Shown: positions 26,464 through 36,388, numbered from the stretch's first letter. The stretch is 51,156 nucleotides of DNA from Paracoccaceae bacterium (GCA_024227475.1 JAAEUI010000570.1:1-51156), one strand, 5' to 3'. Program-made: numbers and translations. The notes: generated by a model from the sequence alone, not told the origin.

Positions 26464-27585
26464 ATGAACAACGCCAAATTTGATTTCGTTTCGCATGACC
26501 TGGTATCGGAGGCCACGCTTGCGGGCATCACCGACCAGGTGATCTTTGAAAAACGCCCGGCGAAACTGCCGGACGGAACTGTGGCCGAAGGGCTCTACAA
26601 CGCCTGGATTATTCTCAACAATCCGTCGCAGTTCAACTCTTACACCACGGAGATGGTCAAATCGGTGATCCTGGCGTTCCGCGCTGCTTCCAACATGCGC
26701 GACGTCAATGCAGTGGTGTTTACGGCGGCGGGCGACAAGGCGTTCTGCACCGGCGGCAACACCAAGGAATACGCCGAATACTATGCGGGACGTCCGCATG
26801 AATACCGCCAATACATGCGCCTGTTCAACGACATGGTCTCGGCAATTTTAGGCTGCGACAAACCGGTGATCTGCCGTGTTAACGGAATGCGCATCGGTGG
26901 TGGTCAGGAAATCGGCATGGCCTGCGATTTCTCGATTGCGCAGGACATGGCGCGGTTCGGTCAGGCCGGCCCCAAGCACGGCTCTGCCGCGATCGGCGGC
27001 TCGACCGACTTCCTGCCGGTGATGATCGGCTGCGAACAAGCGATGAATTCCGGCGTGTTGTGTGAAAGTTTCACCGCGCAAAAGGCGCTGCGGCTTGGCA
27101 TCCTGACCGACATTGTTCCAGGCTTGAAGGTCGAAGGAAAATATGTCGCCAACCCGCTGGTCGAAACCCGGATGGTGACCGATGAATTGGGCCGGTTGCT
27201 GCATGGCGAGATGAAGGCCGGAGAGGCGTTGGCCGAGGGTAAGGCGCTGATGAAAACCGGTGAAATGGACCTGAGCGCGCTTGACGCCAAGGTCGAGGAA
27301 ATGTGCAGCAAGTTGCTGCTGACCTTCCCCGATTGCACCACCAAATCGGTTGAAGAGTTGCGCAAGCCCAAGCTTAACGCCTGGAACGCCAATAAGGAAA
27401 ACTCGCGCGCCTGGCTGGGTGGCAACATGATGACCGAGGCCAATATGGGCTTCCGCGCCTTCAACGAAGGCAATCGTGAAGTGGGCCGGGAGGTTGACTT
27501 TGCCCAGTTGCGCAAGGAGCTGGCTGAGGGCGCAAAATGGACCCCTGAATATATCGACAGCATGATGCCAGGCGTTCGTAAATGA
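26464..27585 (+). CDS. oah: 6-Oxocyclohex-1-ene-1-carbonyl-CoA hydrolase (ring opening)
   Basis: A 373-residue crotonase-fold hydrolase that adds water and cleaves the alicyclic ring to 3-hydroxypimelyl-CoA (also called BamA). The N-terminus is long before the crotonase core, which includes AFCTGGNTKEYAEYY and RVNGMRIGGGQEIGMACDFS. The length and sequence distinguish it from ordinary enoyl-CoA hydratases, and it is a well-known marker of anaerobic benzoyl-CoA degradation. An AAGGAGA ribosome site precedes the ATG. It overlaps dch by 4 bases. Confidence 0.95.
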   Translation: MNNAKFDFVSHDLVSEATLAGITDQVIFEKRPAKLPDGTVAEGLYNAWIILNNPSQFNSYTTEMVKSVILAFRAASNMRDVNAVVFTAAGDKAFCTGGNTKEYAEYYAGRPHEYRQYMRLFNDMVSAILGCDKPVICRVNGMRIGGGQEIGMACDFSIAQDMARFGQAGPKHGSAAIGGSTDFLPVMIGCEQAMNSGVLCESFTAQKALRLGILTDIVPGLKVEGKYVANPLVETRMVTDELGRLLHGEMKAGEALAEGKALMKTGEMDLSALDAKVEEMCSKLLLTFPDCTTKSVEELRKPKLNAWNANKENSRAWLGGNMMTEANMGFRAFNEGNREVGREVDFAQLRKELAEGAKWTPEYIDSMMPGVRK

Positions 27586-28349
27586 GCGAAGTGCTTGGCA
27601 TAACCAAGGCGCTTGACGGCACGCTGCTACGGCTGCGACTGAACCGGCCAAAGGCGAATATCGTCGATGCCGAAATGATTGCCGCGCTTGATGCAGCATT
27701 CGCCGAGGCTGAGGACAACCACGATCTGGTCGCGGTTCTGGTCGAGGCCGAAGGTTCGCATTTCAGCTTTGGCGCTTCGGTCGAAGAACATCTGCCCGAC
27801 AGCTGTGCCGAGATGCTCGGGTCGCTGCACGCTTTGGTGCGCCGGATGCTGGAATTTCCGCTGCCGGTTCTGGTGGCGGTGCGTGGCCAATGCCTGGGCG
27901 GCGGGCTGGAAGTGGCGATGGCGGGGCACATGATTTATGCCGCGCCTGATGCCAAACTTGGGCAGCCCGAGATGATGTTGGGGGTGTTTGCCCCGGCCGC
28001 GTCATGCCTGATGCCCGAACGTATGGATCGGGCGCTGGCCGAGGATCTGCTTTACTCCGGGCGTTCGATCAATGGAGAAGGCGCCGGCAAGGCGGGACTG
28101 GTCGATGTGGTCGATCCCGACCCCGAAGCTGCCGCAATCGCCTATGTCGAAGCCCATCTAAAACCGAAGAGCGCCAGCTCGCTGCGCATGGCCGTCAGGG
28201 CCGCGCGGGCCGAGTTTTGCCTCCGCATGAAGGCACGCCTGGACGAGGTCGAGGCGCTTTATCTCAACGAACTCATGTCAACCCGTGACGCGGTGGAGGG
28301 CCTTGAGGCTTTCCTCGCCAAACGTTCAGCCAAGTGGGAAAACAGATGA
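27582..28349 (+). CDS. dch: Cyclohexa-1,5-dienecarbonyl-CoA hydratase
   Basis: A 255-residue crotonase-family hydratase that adds water to the dienoyl-CoA product of benzoyl-CoA reductase. The oxyanion-hole regions are HFSFGASVEEHLP and VRGQCLGGGLEVAMAGH. The start overlaps the oah stop and the end overlaps bcrC, a continuous ATGA chain. Assignment over a general enoyl-CoA hydratase rests on sequence feel and on its place between oah and bcrC. Confidence 0.92.
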   Translation: MSEVLGITKALDGTLLRLRLNRPKANIVDAEMIAALDAAFAEAEDNHDLVAVLVEAEGSHFSFGASVEEHLPDSCAEMLGSLHALVRRMLEFPLPVLVAVRGQCLGGGLEVAMAGHMIYAAPDAKLGQPEMMLGVFAPAASCLMPERMDRALAEDLLYSGRSINGEGAGKAGLVDVVDPDPEAAAIAYVEAHLKPKSASSLRMAVRAARAEFCLRMKARLDEVEALYLNELMSTRDAVEGLEAFLAKRSAKWENR

Positions 28350-29521
28350 CGGAAAAGACCGTATCCGAAATCGTTGCGCGCTGCGAGGCGCTGTACGAAG
28401 ATCTCAACTTTACTGCCGCACGCGAGTGGAAAGAGGCAGAGCCTGGCCGCAAGGTTATTGGCTATTTGCCGGTCTACGTGCCGCGCGAACTGATCCACGC
28501 AGCTGGTATGTTACCGCTGGGGATCATGGGCGGTGGAGATAACCTCGAAGTCATTCATGGCGACGCCTACTATCAAAGCTATATCTGCCGCATCCCGCGC
28601 TCGACCATCGAACTGGGTGTGTCGGGGCGCGTTGATTTTGTCGACGGCATGTTGTTTCCGTCCATCTGCGATGTGATCCGCAACTTGTCAGGCATGTGGA
28701 AAATGCTGTTTCCGGATGTCTATTCCAAGTATTTCGACGTACCTCAGACCTATAAGGACGAAATCGGCGGGGTGTTTTATACCGGTGAAATGCGCGAATT
28801 GCTGAGCGATCTAGAAAAGATGGCCGGGCGTAAAATAACCGATGACGACATTCGTCACTCCATCAAGGTTTACAACGAAAATCGCCGCCTGGTGAACGAG
28901 CTTTACACCTTCCGCTCAGAAAAACCCTGGCAGGCCCCGGCGTCTGAAGCTTATCTGGTTATCCGCGCGGGTCTGGTATTGCCGGTTGAAGAGCACTCAA
29001 AGCTGTTGCGCCAGTACATTGATGCGGCCATGGCTGAAGAACGCCCGATCAAGGATAATTCCAAGGTGGTTGTGACCGGCATGTTCTGTGAACAGCCTCC
29101 ACTTAACCTGATCAAATCACTGGAACTTTCGGGTTGTTACGTGGTTGACGATGATTTCATGCTGGTCAGTCGCTGGCTAATCGGGGATGTCCCGACTGAC
29201 GGGGATCCGGTCCATAACCTTAGCCAGGCATTCCTGCATCATTCGATGTCAACCGCAGCCAAATACGAACCTGACGAAAAGGAAAAGGGACAATTCCTGG
29301 TTCGAACCGTTAAAAACACCGGTGCAGAAGGGGTAATTTTCGCTGCCACCAGTTTCTGTGATCCGGCACTGTTGGATCGCCCGATGCTGCAAAACATTCT
29401 GTCGGACGCGAACATCCCCTACATCGCTTTCAAATACGCCGAAAACTCTGGCCAGATGCAGCCGATCCGGGAACAGGCCGGAACATTCGTTGATTCAATC
29501 AAACTATGGAGCGCCGCATGA
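28346..29521 (+). CDS. bcrC: Benzoyl-CoA reductase, subunit C
   Basis: A 391-residue subunit of the ATP-dependent class I reductase. With BcrB it forms the substrate-reducing half related to 2-hydroxyacyl-CoA dehydratase subunits, and it reduces benzoyl-CoA to the 1,5-diene. The N-terminal GYLPVYVPRELIHAAGMLP motif is typical of this superfamily, and cysteines are found in SYICRIPRS, FPSICDVIRN and TGMFCEQPPL. ATG 28346 overlaps the dch stop. The order bcrC-bcrB-bcrA-bcrD matches the Thauera type. Confidence 0.93.
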   Translation: MTEKTVSEIVARCEALYEDLNFTAAREWKEAEPGRKVIGYLPVYVPRELIHAAGMLPLGIMGGGDNLEVIHGDAYYQSYICRIPRSTIELGVSGRVDFVDGMLFPSICDVIRNLSGMWKMLFPDVYSKYFDVPQTYKDEIGGVFYTGEMRELLSDLEKMAGRKITDDDIRHSIKVYNENRRLVNELYTFRSEKPWQAPASEAYLVIRAGLVLPVEEHSKLLRQYIDAAMAEERPIKDNSKVVVTGMFCEQPPLNLIKSLELSGCYVVDDDFMLVSRWLIGDVPTDGDPVHNLSQAFLHHSMSTAAKYEPDEKEKGQFLVRTVKNTGAEGVIFAATSFCDPALLDRPMLQNILSDANIPYIAFKYAENSGQMQPIREQAGTFVDSIKLWSAA

Positions 29522-30825
29522 GACCTTCAGTCGTAAAAGCCAAGCCCGCAGATGCTCTAAAAGACGCGTCGATGATCAAGCAGAAGGAAATGATGGCGAA
29601 TCACTACAATCGCCTGACCAGCTCGCAGGAAAACGGTGAAAAGGTCGCTTCGACCTTTGTGCCGGGCAATCTCAACGAACTGATCATGTGTTTTGATCTG
29701 GTCAACAACCTGCCCGAAGTGAACGCCATCCAAAGCGGCCTGCGTAAGCAATCAGGTGCATATATCATGGAGGCCGAACGTTCTGGCCATTCCGAGGATG
29801 TTTGCACCTACGTCAAATCCGATCTCGGCATGATGATGAAGGGCAACATCGGCCCGAACGGTAAGGAACTGCCCAAGCCCGATGTGCTGCTTTTGTCCTA
29901 CACCGGCTGTTTCACCTTTCTGAAGTGGTTCGAACTGCTGCGCGAGCAATACAAATGCCCGACGATTTTCCTGCAGACGCCCTATATGGCGGACGGCAAG
30001 GTCACGCCCAACATGATCCAGTATATGGTCAAGCAGCTGAAAGAGGACGTAATCCCGACCCTGGAAGAGGTCAGCGGCGTCAAATTCGACATCGACCGGC
30101 TGCGCGAATACTTGGGTAAGTCGGCTAAGGCCGAGGATGATCTGGTCTACATCCTGCAAAGCGGTAAGAACAAGCCCTCTCCGATCGACGCCTATTTTGG
30201 CGGCATCTACTATATCGGCCCGATTTTCGGCGCTTTCCGCGGCACCGATGACGCCATCGACTATTACCGCTTCTTACGGGAAGAGGTCGACCAGCGTATG
30301 CTCAAGGGTCTCGGGCCGGTCACACCGGACGGGCCGATGGGTGAGGAAAAATACCGCCTCGTGGTAGAAGGGCCGCCGAACTACACCTCGTTCCGCCAGT
30401 TCTGGAAGATGTTCTACGAAGAAGGCGCAACCGTGGTGGCTTCAAGCTATACCAAGGTTGGCGGCACCTATGATTACGGCTTCCGCCACGATCCCGACCG
30501 GCCGCTGGAAACCCTGGCTGAGTATTGCCTTGGGGTCTACACCAACCGCAGCCTGCCGATGCGCATTGACATGCTGACCGACTACATCAACGAATACGAG
30601 GCTGACGGCTTGCTGATCAACTCCATCAAAAGCTGCAACAGCTTCTCGGCCGGCCAGCTCTTGATCATGCGCGAAGTTGAGAAACGCACCGGCAAGCCGG
30701 CTGCATTTATCGAAACCGACCTCGTCGACCCACGCTACTTTTCGGCCGCCAACGTCAAGAACCGGCTCGAGAGCTATTTCCAGATGGTCGAACAGAAGCG
30801 CAGCGGGAAAGGGGTGGCAGCATGA
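29518..30825 (+). CDS. bcrB: Benzoyl-CoA reductase, subunit B
   Basis: A 435-residue subunit that pairs with BcrC in the substrate module of class I benzoyl-CoA reductase. Visible cysteines include [31 protein letters not shown] and [14 protein letters not shown], the positions expected for cluster ligands in this superfamily. ATG 29518 is chosen because it overlaps the bcrC stop (ATGA); an ATG four codons earlier lacks a ribosome site. It overlaps bcrA by 4 bases. Confidence 0.93.
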   Translation: MRPSVVKAKPADALKDASMIKQKEMMANHYNRLTSSQENGEKVASTFVPGNLNELIMCFDLVNNLPEVNAIQSGLRKQSGAYIMEAERSGHSEDVCTYVKSDLGMMMKGNIGPNGKELPKPDVLLLSYTGCFTFLKWFELLREQYKCPTIFLQTPYMADGKVTPNMIQYMVKQLKEDVIPTLEEVSGVKFDIDRLREYLGKSAKAEDDLVYILQSGKNKPSPIDAYFGGIYYIGPIFGAFRGTDDAIDYYRFLREEVDQRMLKGLGPVTPDGPMGEEKYRLVVEGPPNYTSFRQFWKMFYEEGATVVASSYTKVGGTYDYGFRHDPDRPLETLAEYCLGVYTNRSLPMRIDMLTDYINEYEADGLLINSIKSCNSFSAGQLLIMREVEKRTGKPAAFIETDLVDPRYFSAANVKNRLESYFQMVEQKRSGKGVAA

Positions 30826-32147
30826 GAACATTTGTAGGTATCGACCTCGGCTCTACAACCACTAAAGCGGTGCTGATGGACGAGCAGGAGCAGGTTCTTG
30901 GGCGCGGTATCACCAACTCGCGCTCCAACTATGAAACCGCCTGTAGCGTGGCGACGGAGGAAGCCAAAATCGATGCTCGATTCACCTTGTTTCGCCGCGA
31001 ATTCGGTGGTGAGGGGTCGTTAAGCGGTGAGGTCGAAGAGTTTTTGACCAAGCTGGAAAGCTCTTTCCGCCTTGAGCAGTTTCTGCAACAACTGGCGGAT
31101 CTTGAAGAAACCTGTACACGGCTGGTTCGCGGAGAGCGTTTTGAAAAAATCGGCGAAGGGGTGAAGTCGACCCTGGCCGAGGTGTTCCGCCGTCTGCGCA
31201 AGGAGGCTCCGGCCATGTACGCGCCGGGTGCAGAGCGCAAATCGGACTTTTTTCGCGACATTGCCGGTTCACGCTATCTGGCCGTGGCAGAAGAGGTTGG
31301 GCGCGAGGCCGACATACCCTATGACATTCTGCTCAACATCTACGACAAGTCGATCATTGCGGTGGAAAACCGCCCGCCCTCGGGCAGCTTGAACGAAAAG
31401 TTCCGCAAGGCGCTGGAACGGGTAGCGAAAGAAGATGCGGACGTCACAGCCGAGCTTGGCAAGAAAGCCGAACATGCGCTTGGGATCGAGTTGGAGGAAA
31501 CCTACCTCGTTGGAACCGGCTATGGCCGCGTGACGCTGCCGTTTTCCAAAGAACACATTCGATCAGAAATCCTCTGCCACGGGTTAGGGGCGCATATGAT
31601 GTATCCCAAAACACGAACCGTGTTGGACATCGGCGGCCAGGATACCAAGGGCATCCAGGTCGACCCGAGCGGGATCGTCGAGAACTTTCAGATGAATGAC
31701 CGGTGCGCTGCCGGTTGCGGCCGCTATCTTGGTTATATCGCGGACGAGATGAACATGGGATTGCACGAACTCGGCCCTCTGGCCATGAAATCGGGCAAAC
31801 CCGCGCGTATCAACTCGACCTGTACTGTGTTTGCGGGCGCTGAGCTTCGTGACCGCCTGGCCCTGGGTGAAAAACGTGAGGATATTCTGGCTGGTCTGCA
31901 CCGTGCTATTATCCTGCGTGCAGTTTCGATCCTGTCCCGCTCCGGCGGGGTAGCCGATCAGATGACCTTTACCGGCGGGGTGGCCAAAAACGAAGCCGCT
32001 GTGCGCGAACTGAAAAAACTGATCCTGGAAAACTACGGTGACGTGACAATCAACATCAATCCGGACTCGATTTACACCGGTGCACTGGGCGGAGCCGAAT
32101 TCGCCCGCCGCGCCGCCGAGGGCCGCACGGAAGGAATGGAAGCATGA
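30822..32147 (+). CDS. bcrA: Benzoyl-CoA reductase, ATPase subunit A
   Basis: A 441-residue ATPase of the BadF/BadG/HgdC (acetate-kinase fold) family; with BcrD it hydrolyses ATP to drive electrons to the ring. The phosphate loop is [15 protein letters not shown] at residues 4-18. Cluster-ligand regions are [14 protein letters not shown] and [12 protein letters not shown], sharing one [4Fe-4S] with BcrD. An insertion of about 130 residues after the first loop accounts for its length against BcrD, as in Thauera. It overlaps both neighbours by 4 bases. Confidence 0.94.
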   Translation: MRTFVGIDLGSTTTKAVLMDEQEQVLGRGITNSRSNYETACSVATEEAKIDARFTLFRREFGGEGSLSGEVEEFLTKLESSFRLEQFLQQLADLEETCTRLVRGERFEKIGEGVKSTLAEVFRRLRKEAPAMYAPGAERKSDFFRDIAGSRYLAVAEEVGREADIPYDILLNIYDKSIIAVENRPPSGSLNEKFRKALERVAKEDADVTAELGKKAEHALGIELEETYLVGTGYGRVTLPFSKEHIRSEILCHGLGAHMMYPKTRTVLDIGGQDTKGIQVDPSGIVENFQMNDRCAAGCGRYLGYIADEMNMGLHELGPLAMKSGKPARINSTCTVFAGAELRDRLALGEKREDILAGLHRAIILRAVSILSRSGGVADQMTFTGGVAKNEAAVRELKKLILENYGDVTININPDSIYTGALGGAEFARRAAEGRTEGMEA

Positions 32148-32989
32148 TGCTGACTGCTGGAATTGACGTCGGAACCGGCGTGGTCAAAGTGGTGGTTTTC
32201 CGGGTGGAGAACGGCAAAGAGGAATGGCTGTCACGCTGCAGCTTGAGAATTCGCCAGCGCGACCCGATGCAACTGTCCCGAGAAGCCTTCGATCAGGCCC
32301 TGGAAGACGCAGGCGTTCAGGAAAGCGAGCTCGACTATGTCGCGACCACGGGCGAGGGAGAGGCCATCCCGTTTCATACCGGCCACTTCTACTCGATGAC
32401 CAGCCACGCGCGCGGCGCTCGGTTTCTCGACCCCAAAACCGTCGCCATCCTCGATTGCGGTGCGTTGCATGGCCGCGCCATGATCACCGACGAAAAGGGC
32501 AAGGTCACCAACTACAAAATGACCAGCCAATGCGCCTCGGGGTCGGGCCAGTTTCTTGAGAACATCGCTCGTTATCTGGGCATCGCACAGGACGAAATAG
32601 GCAACCTGTCGATGCAGGCCGATGAACCGGAAGAAGTTTCGTCGATCTGCGCGGTGTTGGCCGAGACCGATGTGATCAACATGGTTTCAAGGGGGATTAC
32701 TGCACCGAACATCCTCAAGGGAATTCATCTGTCAATGGCAAGCCGATTGGCGCGACTGCTGAAATCCATAGGGGTCCGGAGCGATCTGATCATGATGACC
32801 GGCGGGCTGGCGCTTGACGAGGGACTTTGCGAAGCCATGCGTGAACAACTGGCCAAGATGAAAGGTGTCGACGCCGAAGTCGTAAACCACCCCGATTCGA
32901 TATATGCCGGTGCCATTGGTGCAGCGCTATGGGGCGCATTCCGCTTCGAAAAACTTGCATCCAGTGGACAAATGCTCAAAGCATCCTGA
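32144..32989 (+). CDS. bcrD: Benzoyl-CoA reductase, ATPase subunit D
   Basis: A 281-residue ATPase of the same family as BcrA, without the long insertion. The phosphate loop is [14 protein letters not shown] (residues 6-19); the cluster ligands lie in [15 protein letters not shown] and [12 protein letters not shown]. It forms the ATPase half of the reductase with BcrA, bridging a [4Fe-4S] cluster that takes electrons from ferredoxin. Ferredoxin follows 23 bases later. Confidence 0.94.
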   Translation: MMLTAGIDVGTGVVKVVVFRVENGKEEWLSRCSLRIRQRDPMQLSREAFDQALEDAGVQESELDYVATTGEGEAIPFHTGHFYSMTSHARGARFLDPKTVAILDCGALHGRAMITDEKGKVTNYKMTSQCASGSGQFLENIARYLGIAQDEIGNLSMQADEPEEVSSICAVLAETDVINMVSRGITAPNILKGIHLSMASRLARLLKSIGVRSDLIMMTGGLALDEGLCEAMREQLAKMKGVDAEVVNHPDSIYAGAIGAALWGAFRFEKLASSGQMLKAS

Positions 32990-33012
32990 AGACCAAGAAT
33001 TAGGAGAATAAA

Positions 33013-33255
33013 ATGGCGCTAATGATTGTTGACCCTTGCACCGCCTGTGACGCTTGCGAACCCGTCTGTCCGAACGAGGCGATAAAAGAGGGTGATCCCT
33101 ATTACATTATCGACCCGATGAAATGCACGGAATGCGTCGGTGAAGAGGACGAACCCCAGTGCAAGCTGGTCTGCCCTGAGGCCTGCATTGTGCCCAATCC
33201 GGACTGGGAAGAAACCGAAGACGAGTTGCAAGCAAAATACGACGCTTTGCAGTAG
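33013..33255 (+). CDS. fdx: 2[4Fe-4S] ferredoxin, electron donor to benzoyl-CoA reductase
   Basis: An 80-residue ferredoxin. The first cluster group is CTACDACEPVCP; the second is CTECVGEEDEPQCKLVCP, with eight residues between the second and third cysteines, as in the Allochromatium/Thauera type of low-potential ferredoxin with a C-terminal extension. A GGAGA ribosome site precedes the ATG. It ends the had-bcr operon and is the likely link between KorAB and BcrAD. A palindromic repeat and terminator follow. Confidence 0.95.
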   Translation: MALMIVDPCTACDACEPVCPNEAIKEGDPYYIIDPMKCTECVGEEDEPQCKLVCPEACIVPNPDWEETEDELQAKYDALQ

Positions 33256-33263
33256 TCACTCCT

Positions 33264-33379
33264 TAGAGCGGTTTTCGTTAAACCTGAATCAGGTTTGGCG
33301 AAAACCGTCCCGACAAGACATTGATGTTGCTGCGTTTACCGAAAACCTGATGTCTCAGGTTTTTTGCGAAACGCTTTAG
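33264..33379 (+). repeat. Bipartite palindromic interspersed repeat, copy 2
   Basis: Two stem-loops are seen: 33269-33287 with 33289-33307 (17 of 19), and 33332-33350 with about 33355-33374. The middle has TTGATGTTGCTGCGTT, matching the copy at 21036-21150 at 15 of 16 bases, with the same AGAGCG start and ACGCT end. It lies between the fdx stop and the convergent acetyltransferase gene. Confidence 0.75.
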
Positions 33380-33468
33380 GGGTCGAATTCCCCGAATAAT
33401 TGTCTGCCGGGAACGGTTTGTATCCCGGCATAACGTGATTTTGGTAAGTCTGACTGGTGGGTCAATTT

Positions 33469-33497
33469 GTCACCTGCGATCGGTGCAGGTGACTTTT
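33469..33497 (+). terminator. Rho-independent terminator of the had-bcr-fdx operon
   Basis: GTCACCTGC (33469-33477) pairs perfectly with GCAGGTGAC (33485-33493) and is followed by TTTT. It reaches the 3' end of the convergent GNAT gene. A further hairpin, TGCCGGGA with TCCCGGCA, lies at 33405-33430. Confidence 0.65.
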
Positions 33498-34483
33498 CAC
33501 AAAGACTTGCTGAGTGCGATCCGTTGAGCGTGGGAGAACCCGGCAGCGCTGAAATAGCCGATAAGGCTTGCATCATCCCAGTCCACCTCGGTGCGAACAG
33601 TCTCGACCTGCAATACATTCAGATTGATTAACAGCTTCGCCATCAGGGACTGGCCGATGCCCTGGTTCTGGAACCCGGGATCGACACCGATTGAATCAAT
33701 AACGGCTTCCGCGCTGGTTCGCCCGAATTCACCGAATTCAACGCGCGCCATGACAAAGCCAACCGGGAATCCGTCTTGCTCTGCGACAAGCGAAACGCGA
33801 ACTCCGCTCTGGTTCAGGTTTTCATCTTGCTTGCGAGTGTAATATTCGGTTCGCGCAACTCCCGAACTTTCAGCATCAATTGCAATGATTTTGGCAAGGT
33901 CGGTCTCTTTCATGGACCGCACCGGAACCCGCTCGTGCGACAGTGCATTTTCAGCGTCGCTGTCAGGAGAGCTATAGTCCAGTTCCTGAATGTCACCGGT
34001 GGGGTCTTCCTCAAGGGTTTGCGCCATTTCTCTGGTTGAGCGGGTCAGCACAATTGTAGGTGCCATCCGGAAACCAGAATGGGCAAAGAAGCTGAGCACC
34101 GGCCACTGGTCCCAGTTGATCTGGCTGGTCAGCGTGGTTACACCCTTGTTGCGCAGAACCCTTTCGACCTCATTCAGCAGTTTTTGGCCACAGCCCTGAA
34201 GTCCGTGATCGGGATCGACGCCGATGGCATCTAGCGCGGCGCTGGCTCCGGACTTGCCGAATTCGCCTTTAACCAACTTGGCAAAAGCAAAGCCCGCCAG
34301 AGCATCTTTTTCAAATACGCCAACAAAGACGTAGTCTTTCGGGTTCGCGATGGCGGCAGTAAGGCGTTTTTCGAAATACCCTCTGCGTGAGGACCCCGAG
34401 GTTGCCATGTCGATGGCGATGACCGCCTCCAGATCGTCAGGCGACAGAGGTTTCACCGTGGAATTGCCCAACATGTCAGACAT
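33497..34483 (-). CDS. Tandem GNAT-family N-acetyltransferase
   Basis: A 328-residue protein with two GNAT domains (about 10-160 and 180-328). Each has an acetyl-CoA loop region: GLQGCGQKLLNEVERVL in the first and FQNQGIGQSLMAKLL in the second. The two halves share AIDxxxSG, EFGxxxAxAxIDSIGVDP-like and DxxxxxFFAxxGF elements, so the gene arose by duplication. It is read after hemerythrin with an 17-base gap. The target is unknown; lysine acetylation of benzoate-CoA ligase is an established control in Rhodopseudomonas palustris and is a natural guess. Confidence 0.85.
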   Translation of the reverse strand: MSDMLGNSTVKPLSPDDLEAVIAIDMATSGSSRRGYFEKRLTAAIANPKDYVFVGVFEKDALAGFAFAKLVKGEFGKSGASAALDAIGVDPDHGLQGCGQKLLNEVERVLRNKGVTTLTSQINWDQWPVLSFFAHSGFRMAPTIVLTRSTREMAQTLEEDPTGDIQELDYSSPDSDAENALSHERVPVRSMKETDLAKIIAIDAESSGVARTEYYTRKQDENLNQSGVRVSLVAEQDGFPVGFVMARVEFGEFGRTSAEAVIDSIGVDPGFQNQGIGQSLMAKLLINLNVLQVETVRTEVDWDDASLIGYFSAAGFSHAQRIALSKSL

Positions 34484-34500
34484 TTTTGGCCTCGCTGTTG

Positions 34501-35022
34501 TTAATGTTTGTCGGCGTATGCGGTGGACAGTTCCATGTCGGTCTCCGCATCAAGCAAATCTTCCAGCGCCGGAAGTAGCGCCATTTCTTCCTTTTGGATA
34601 TGAGCGAACATGCGCTCGATCAGCTCGGCCGCGGCATTGCGGAACTGGGTCCAGGATTCGTCTGTGAAACCGTTTTCCCGCGCATCACGCGCCATTGTCG
34701 CTACCGTTTCACCCAGCGGCAGAAGTGCACGGTGCTCTTCGCGCAGATGCTCTCCAATGCCGACATCACCCATGTCTTCCAGTCGGGTGAACAGCTCGTC
34801 TTCCTCGAAGGCAAAGTGCTTACTTACCTCCTCCTCAATTGCTCCTCCCGCATTCTTCAGTGTTTTCTGCACGACCAGATCGTTGGTATCCGGTGCTTTT
34901 TTGCGGGCCTTTGCAATGAGCTGGTCCAACGACTCGATCACAATAATTGTCGCCTGATGATCTTCGTGCAAAAGCTGGGCGGTGCGGCGTGAGAAGCTCA
35001 TTTTCGTTGTGTATCCGGTCAT
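34501..35022 (-). CDS. Hemerythrin-like protein
   Basis: A 173-residue helical protein of the hemerythrin HHE family, which holds a di-iron site and binds O2 or NO or handles iron. Likely ligand motifs are LLHEDHQAT (about 18-26), SKHFAFEEDELF, EHLREEHRALL and HIQKEEMALLP. Its promoter carries the shared aromatic operator 23 bases before the start. It sits after the NnrS-like gene and before a GNAT gene, so a role in NO or oxygen defence of the oxygen-labile reductases is inferred. Confidence 0.85.
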   Translation of the reverse strand: MTGYTTKMSFSRRTAQLLHEDHQATIIVIESLDQLIAKARKKAPDTNDLVVQKTLKNAGGAIEEEVSKHFAFEEDELFTRLEDMGDVGIGEHLREEHRALLPLGETVATMARDARENGFTDESWTQFRNAAAELIERMFAHIQKEEMALLPALEDLLDAETDMELSTAYADKH

Positions 35023-35044
35023 TGAGTTTCAAATATCATATTTA

Positions 35045-35058
35045 AGTACTATAATACC
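35045..35058. promoter_or_regulatory. Shared aromatic-operon operator, copy 3 (hemerythrin promoter)
   Basis: AGTACTATAATACC is one of the most symmetrical copies of R-GTA-Y-N4-D-TAC-B. It lies 23 bases before the hemerythrin start and overlaps a possible minus-strand -10 box (TATTAT). It separates hemerythrin-GNAT from the upstream hcr/NnrS-like genes. Confidence 0.6.
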
Positions 35059-35119
35059 TAAATAGAATTTACAAGGGGCTTCCGGCTGCCTTCCGTATGG
35101 CTGGAGTGCTTCAGGCTGG

Positions 35120-36388
35120 CTATTTCGGTCGCTTCAATTTCAGCACCACATTGACCGCGAAAACAGCAAAAGCGATGGCACCGATCAGGCCAAGGATTGC
35201 TCCGATTTGAAGGAGCAGCGTCAGATTGAGGAGGAGGCCCCCTACACAAGCAGCCAGGGCAGCGAAATGGCAAATTGCGTGAACCTTCAGAGGTCCCTCT
35301 GCGGTAAGCTCGGACAGGAGCGGTGGTAACCCGGATTTCCCGGCGGCGTGCATTGAGGCGAGAAAAGGCATGATCCGTTGCAAGACGCCAAGCAGAAAGG
35401 TCAGCAACCAGCCGACAAGAAGGATGAACCCGGTCAGGACAGGGGCGTTCGGAATGTCGGCTCCACCGGCCACCGCGCCTCCCAGCAGCAGACACAGGAA
35501 AAGAAACCCCCAGGAGGCGCGGATCAGAATGAATGGCAGTCCCAGCCTCTTGCGCATGCTGGAGTTGAGTGATTTGCGCATCAACCACAGGTAACACCCC
35601 GCCGCACCGAGCCCGGCGGCAAGCGCGATCCAGACCAACGGCATGTTGCCGAGCAAGATCCCACAGGAATGGCCTGCCAGAGCCATTGCTGTCAGGCTCA
35701 GTTGAGCCCACCCTGGTTTGTCGGGCAAGCTGCGTGACAGGACGAACATCGGGATCAGAACCAAGCTTAAGCCAAGCACCAGAAATCCCATAAACCCGAA
35801 ACTGGCGAGCACCATGTGAACTACGGCCAGTGACAAATGATTGTTGAGAAACCCGGACTCGAGATCCCAGATCAGAAGAACACCAAGAGCCACGAAGGCG
35901 ACGAGGGAAACCAAAGCCAGCCAGCCATGTGCTGACACTACCGGAAAGCTGCCAGCACGACGCAGGTTGTCAGCCGTCAGCACGGCAAAAACCGCTAGTC
36001 CGAAGCCTAGCAAAACAGCACCGGTTTTCATGGAGGTCAGTGCGCTTTCGGCCATGCCATAGGTCATAAGGGCCACGCCGGGCAGTATCAGCCAGAAGCT
36101 CAGGCGAGCGGGCCAATCCCGCGCCAGCGGCCTTCGGGTTACAACTGGTAGGAGCTGATAGCTCGCCCCGATGGCGGTCATTGCAAGAACGCCCAGTGTA
36201 GCAAGGTGTATCGCCGCCAAAGTCAGGCCTGGGCCGCCGCGAAATCTTGCAACTTCATCGGCGGCAAAAAACAGCACAGTCCATGCCAGCACGTGAAACA
36301 AAGAGGCTGAAAGAAAAAAGCGAAATGGGATTGAGGCAGGCAGCAGCCGGTCTTTTGCCCCACCCAGAAAACTGCCTGCAGAGTTCAT
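35120..36388 (-). CDS. Polytopic membrane protein, NnrS/heme-copper-like
   Basis: A 422-residue protein with about 12 hydrophobic helices. Histidines lie in helices such as AIHLATLGVLAMTAIGASYQ and VVHMVLASFGFMGFLVLG, a pattern recalling NnrS and cytochrome oxidase subunit I-like proteins that lie near hemerythrin and DUF2249 genes in denitrifiers. ATG 36388 overlaps the DUF2249 stop (ATGA); a longer frame is rejected because it would overlap that gene. NnrS-type proteins are linked to NO tolerance; the assignment here is moderate. Confidence 0.7.
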   Translation of the reverse strand: MNSAGSFLGGAKDRLLPASIPFRFFLSASLFHVLAWTVLFFAADEVARFRGGPGLTLAAIHLATLGVLAMTAIGASYQLLPVVTRRPLARDWPARLSFWLILPGVALMTYGMAESALTSMKTGAVLLGFGLAVFAVLTADNLRRAGSFPVVSAHGWLALVSLVAFVALGVLLIWDLESGFLNNHLSLAVVHMVLASFGFMGFLVLGLSLVLIPMFVLSRSLPDKPGWAQLSLTAMALAGHSCGILLGNMPLVWIALAAGLGAAGCYLWLMRKSLNSSMRKRLGLPFILIRASWGFLFLCLLLGGAVAGGADIPNAPVLTGFILLVGWLLTFLLGVLQRIMPFLASMHAAGKSGLPPLLSELTAEGPLKVHAICHFAALAACVGGLLLNLTLLLQIGAILGLIGAIAFAVFAVNVVLKLKRPK

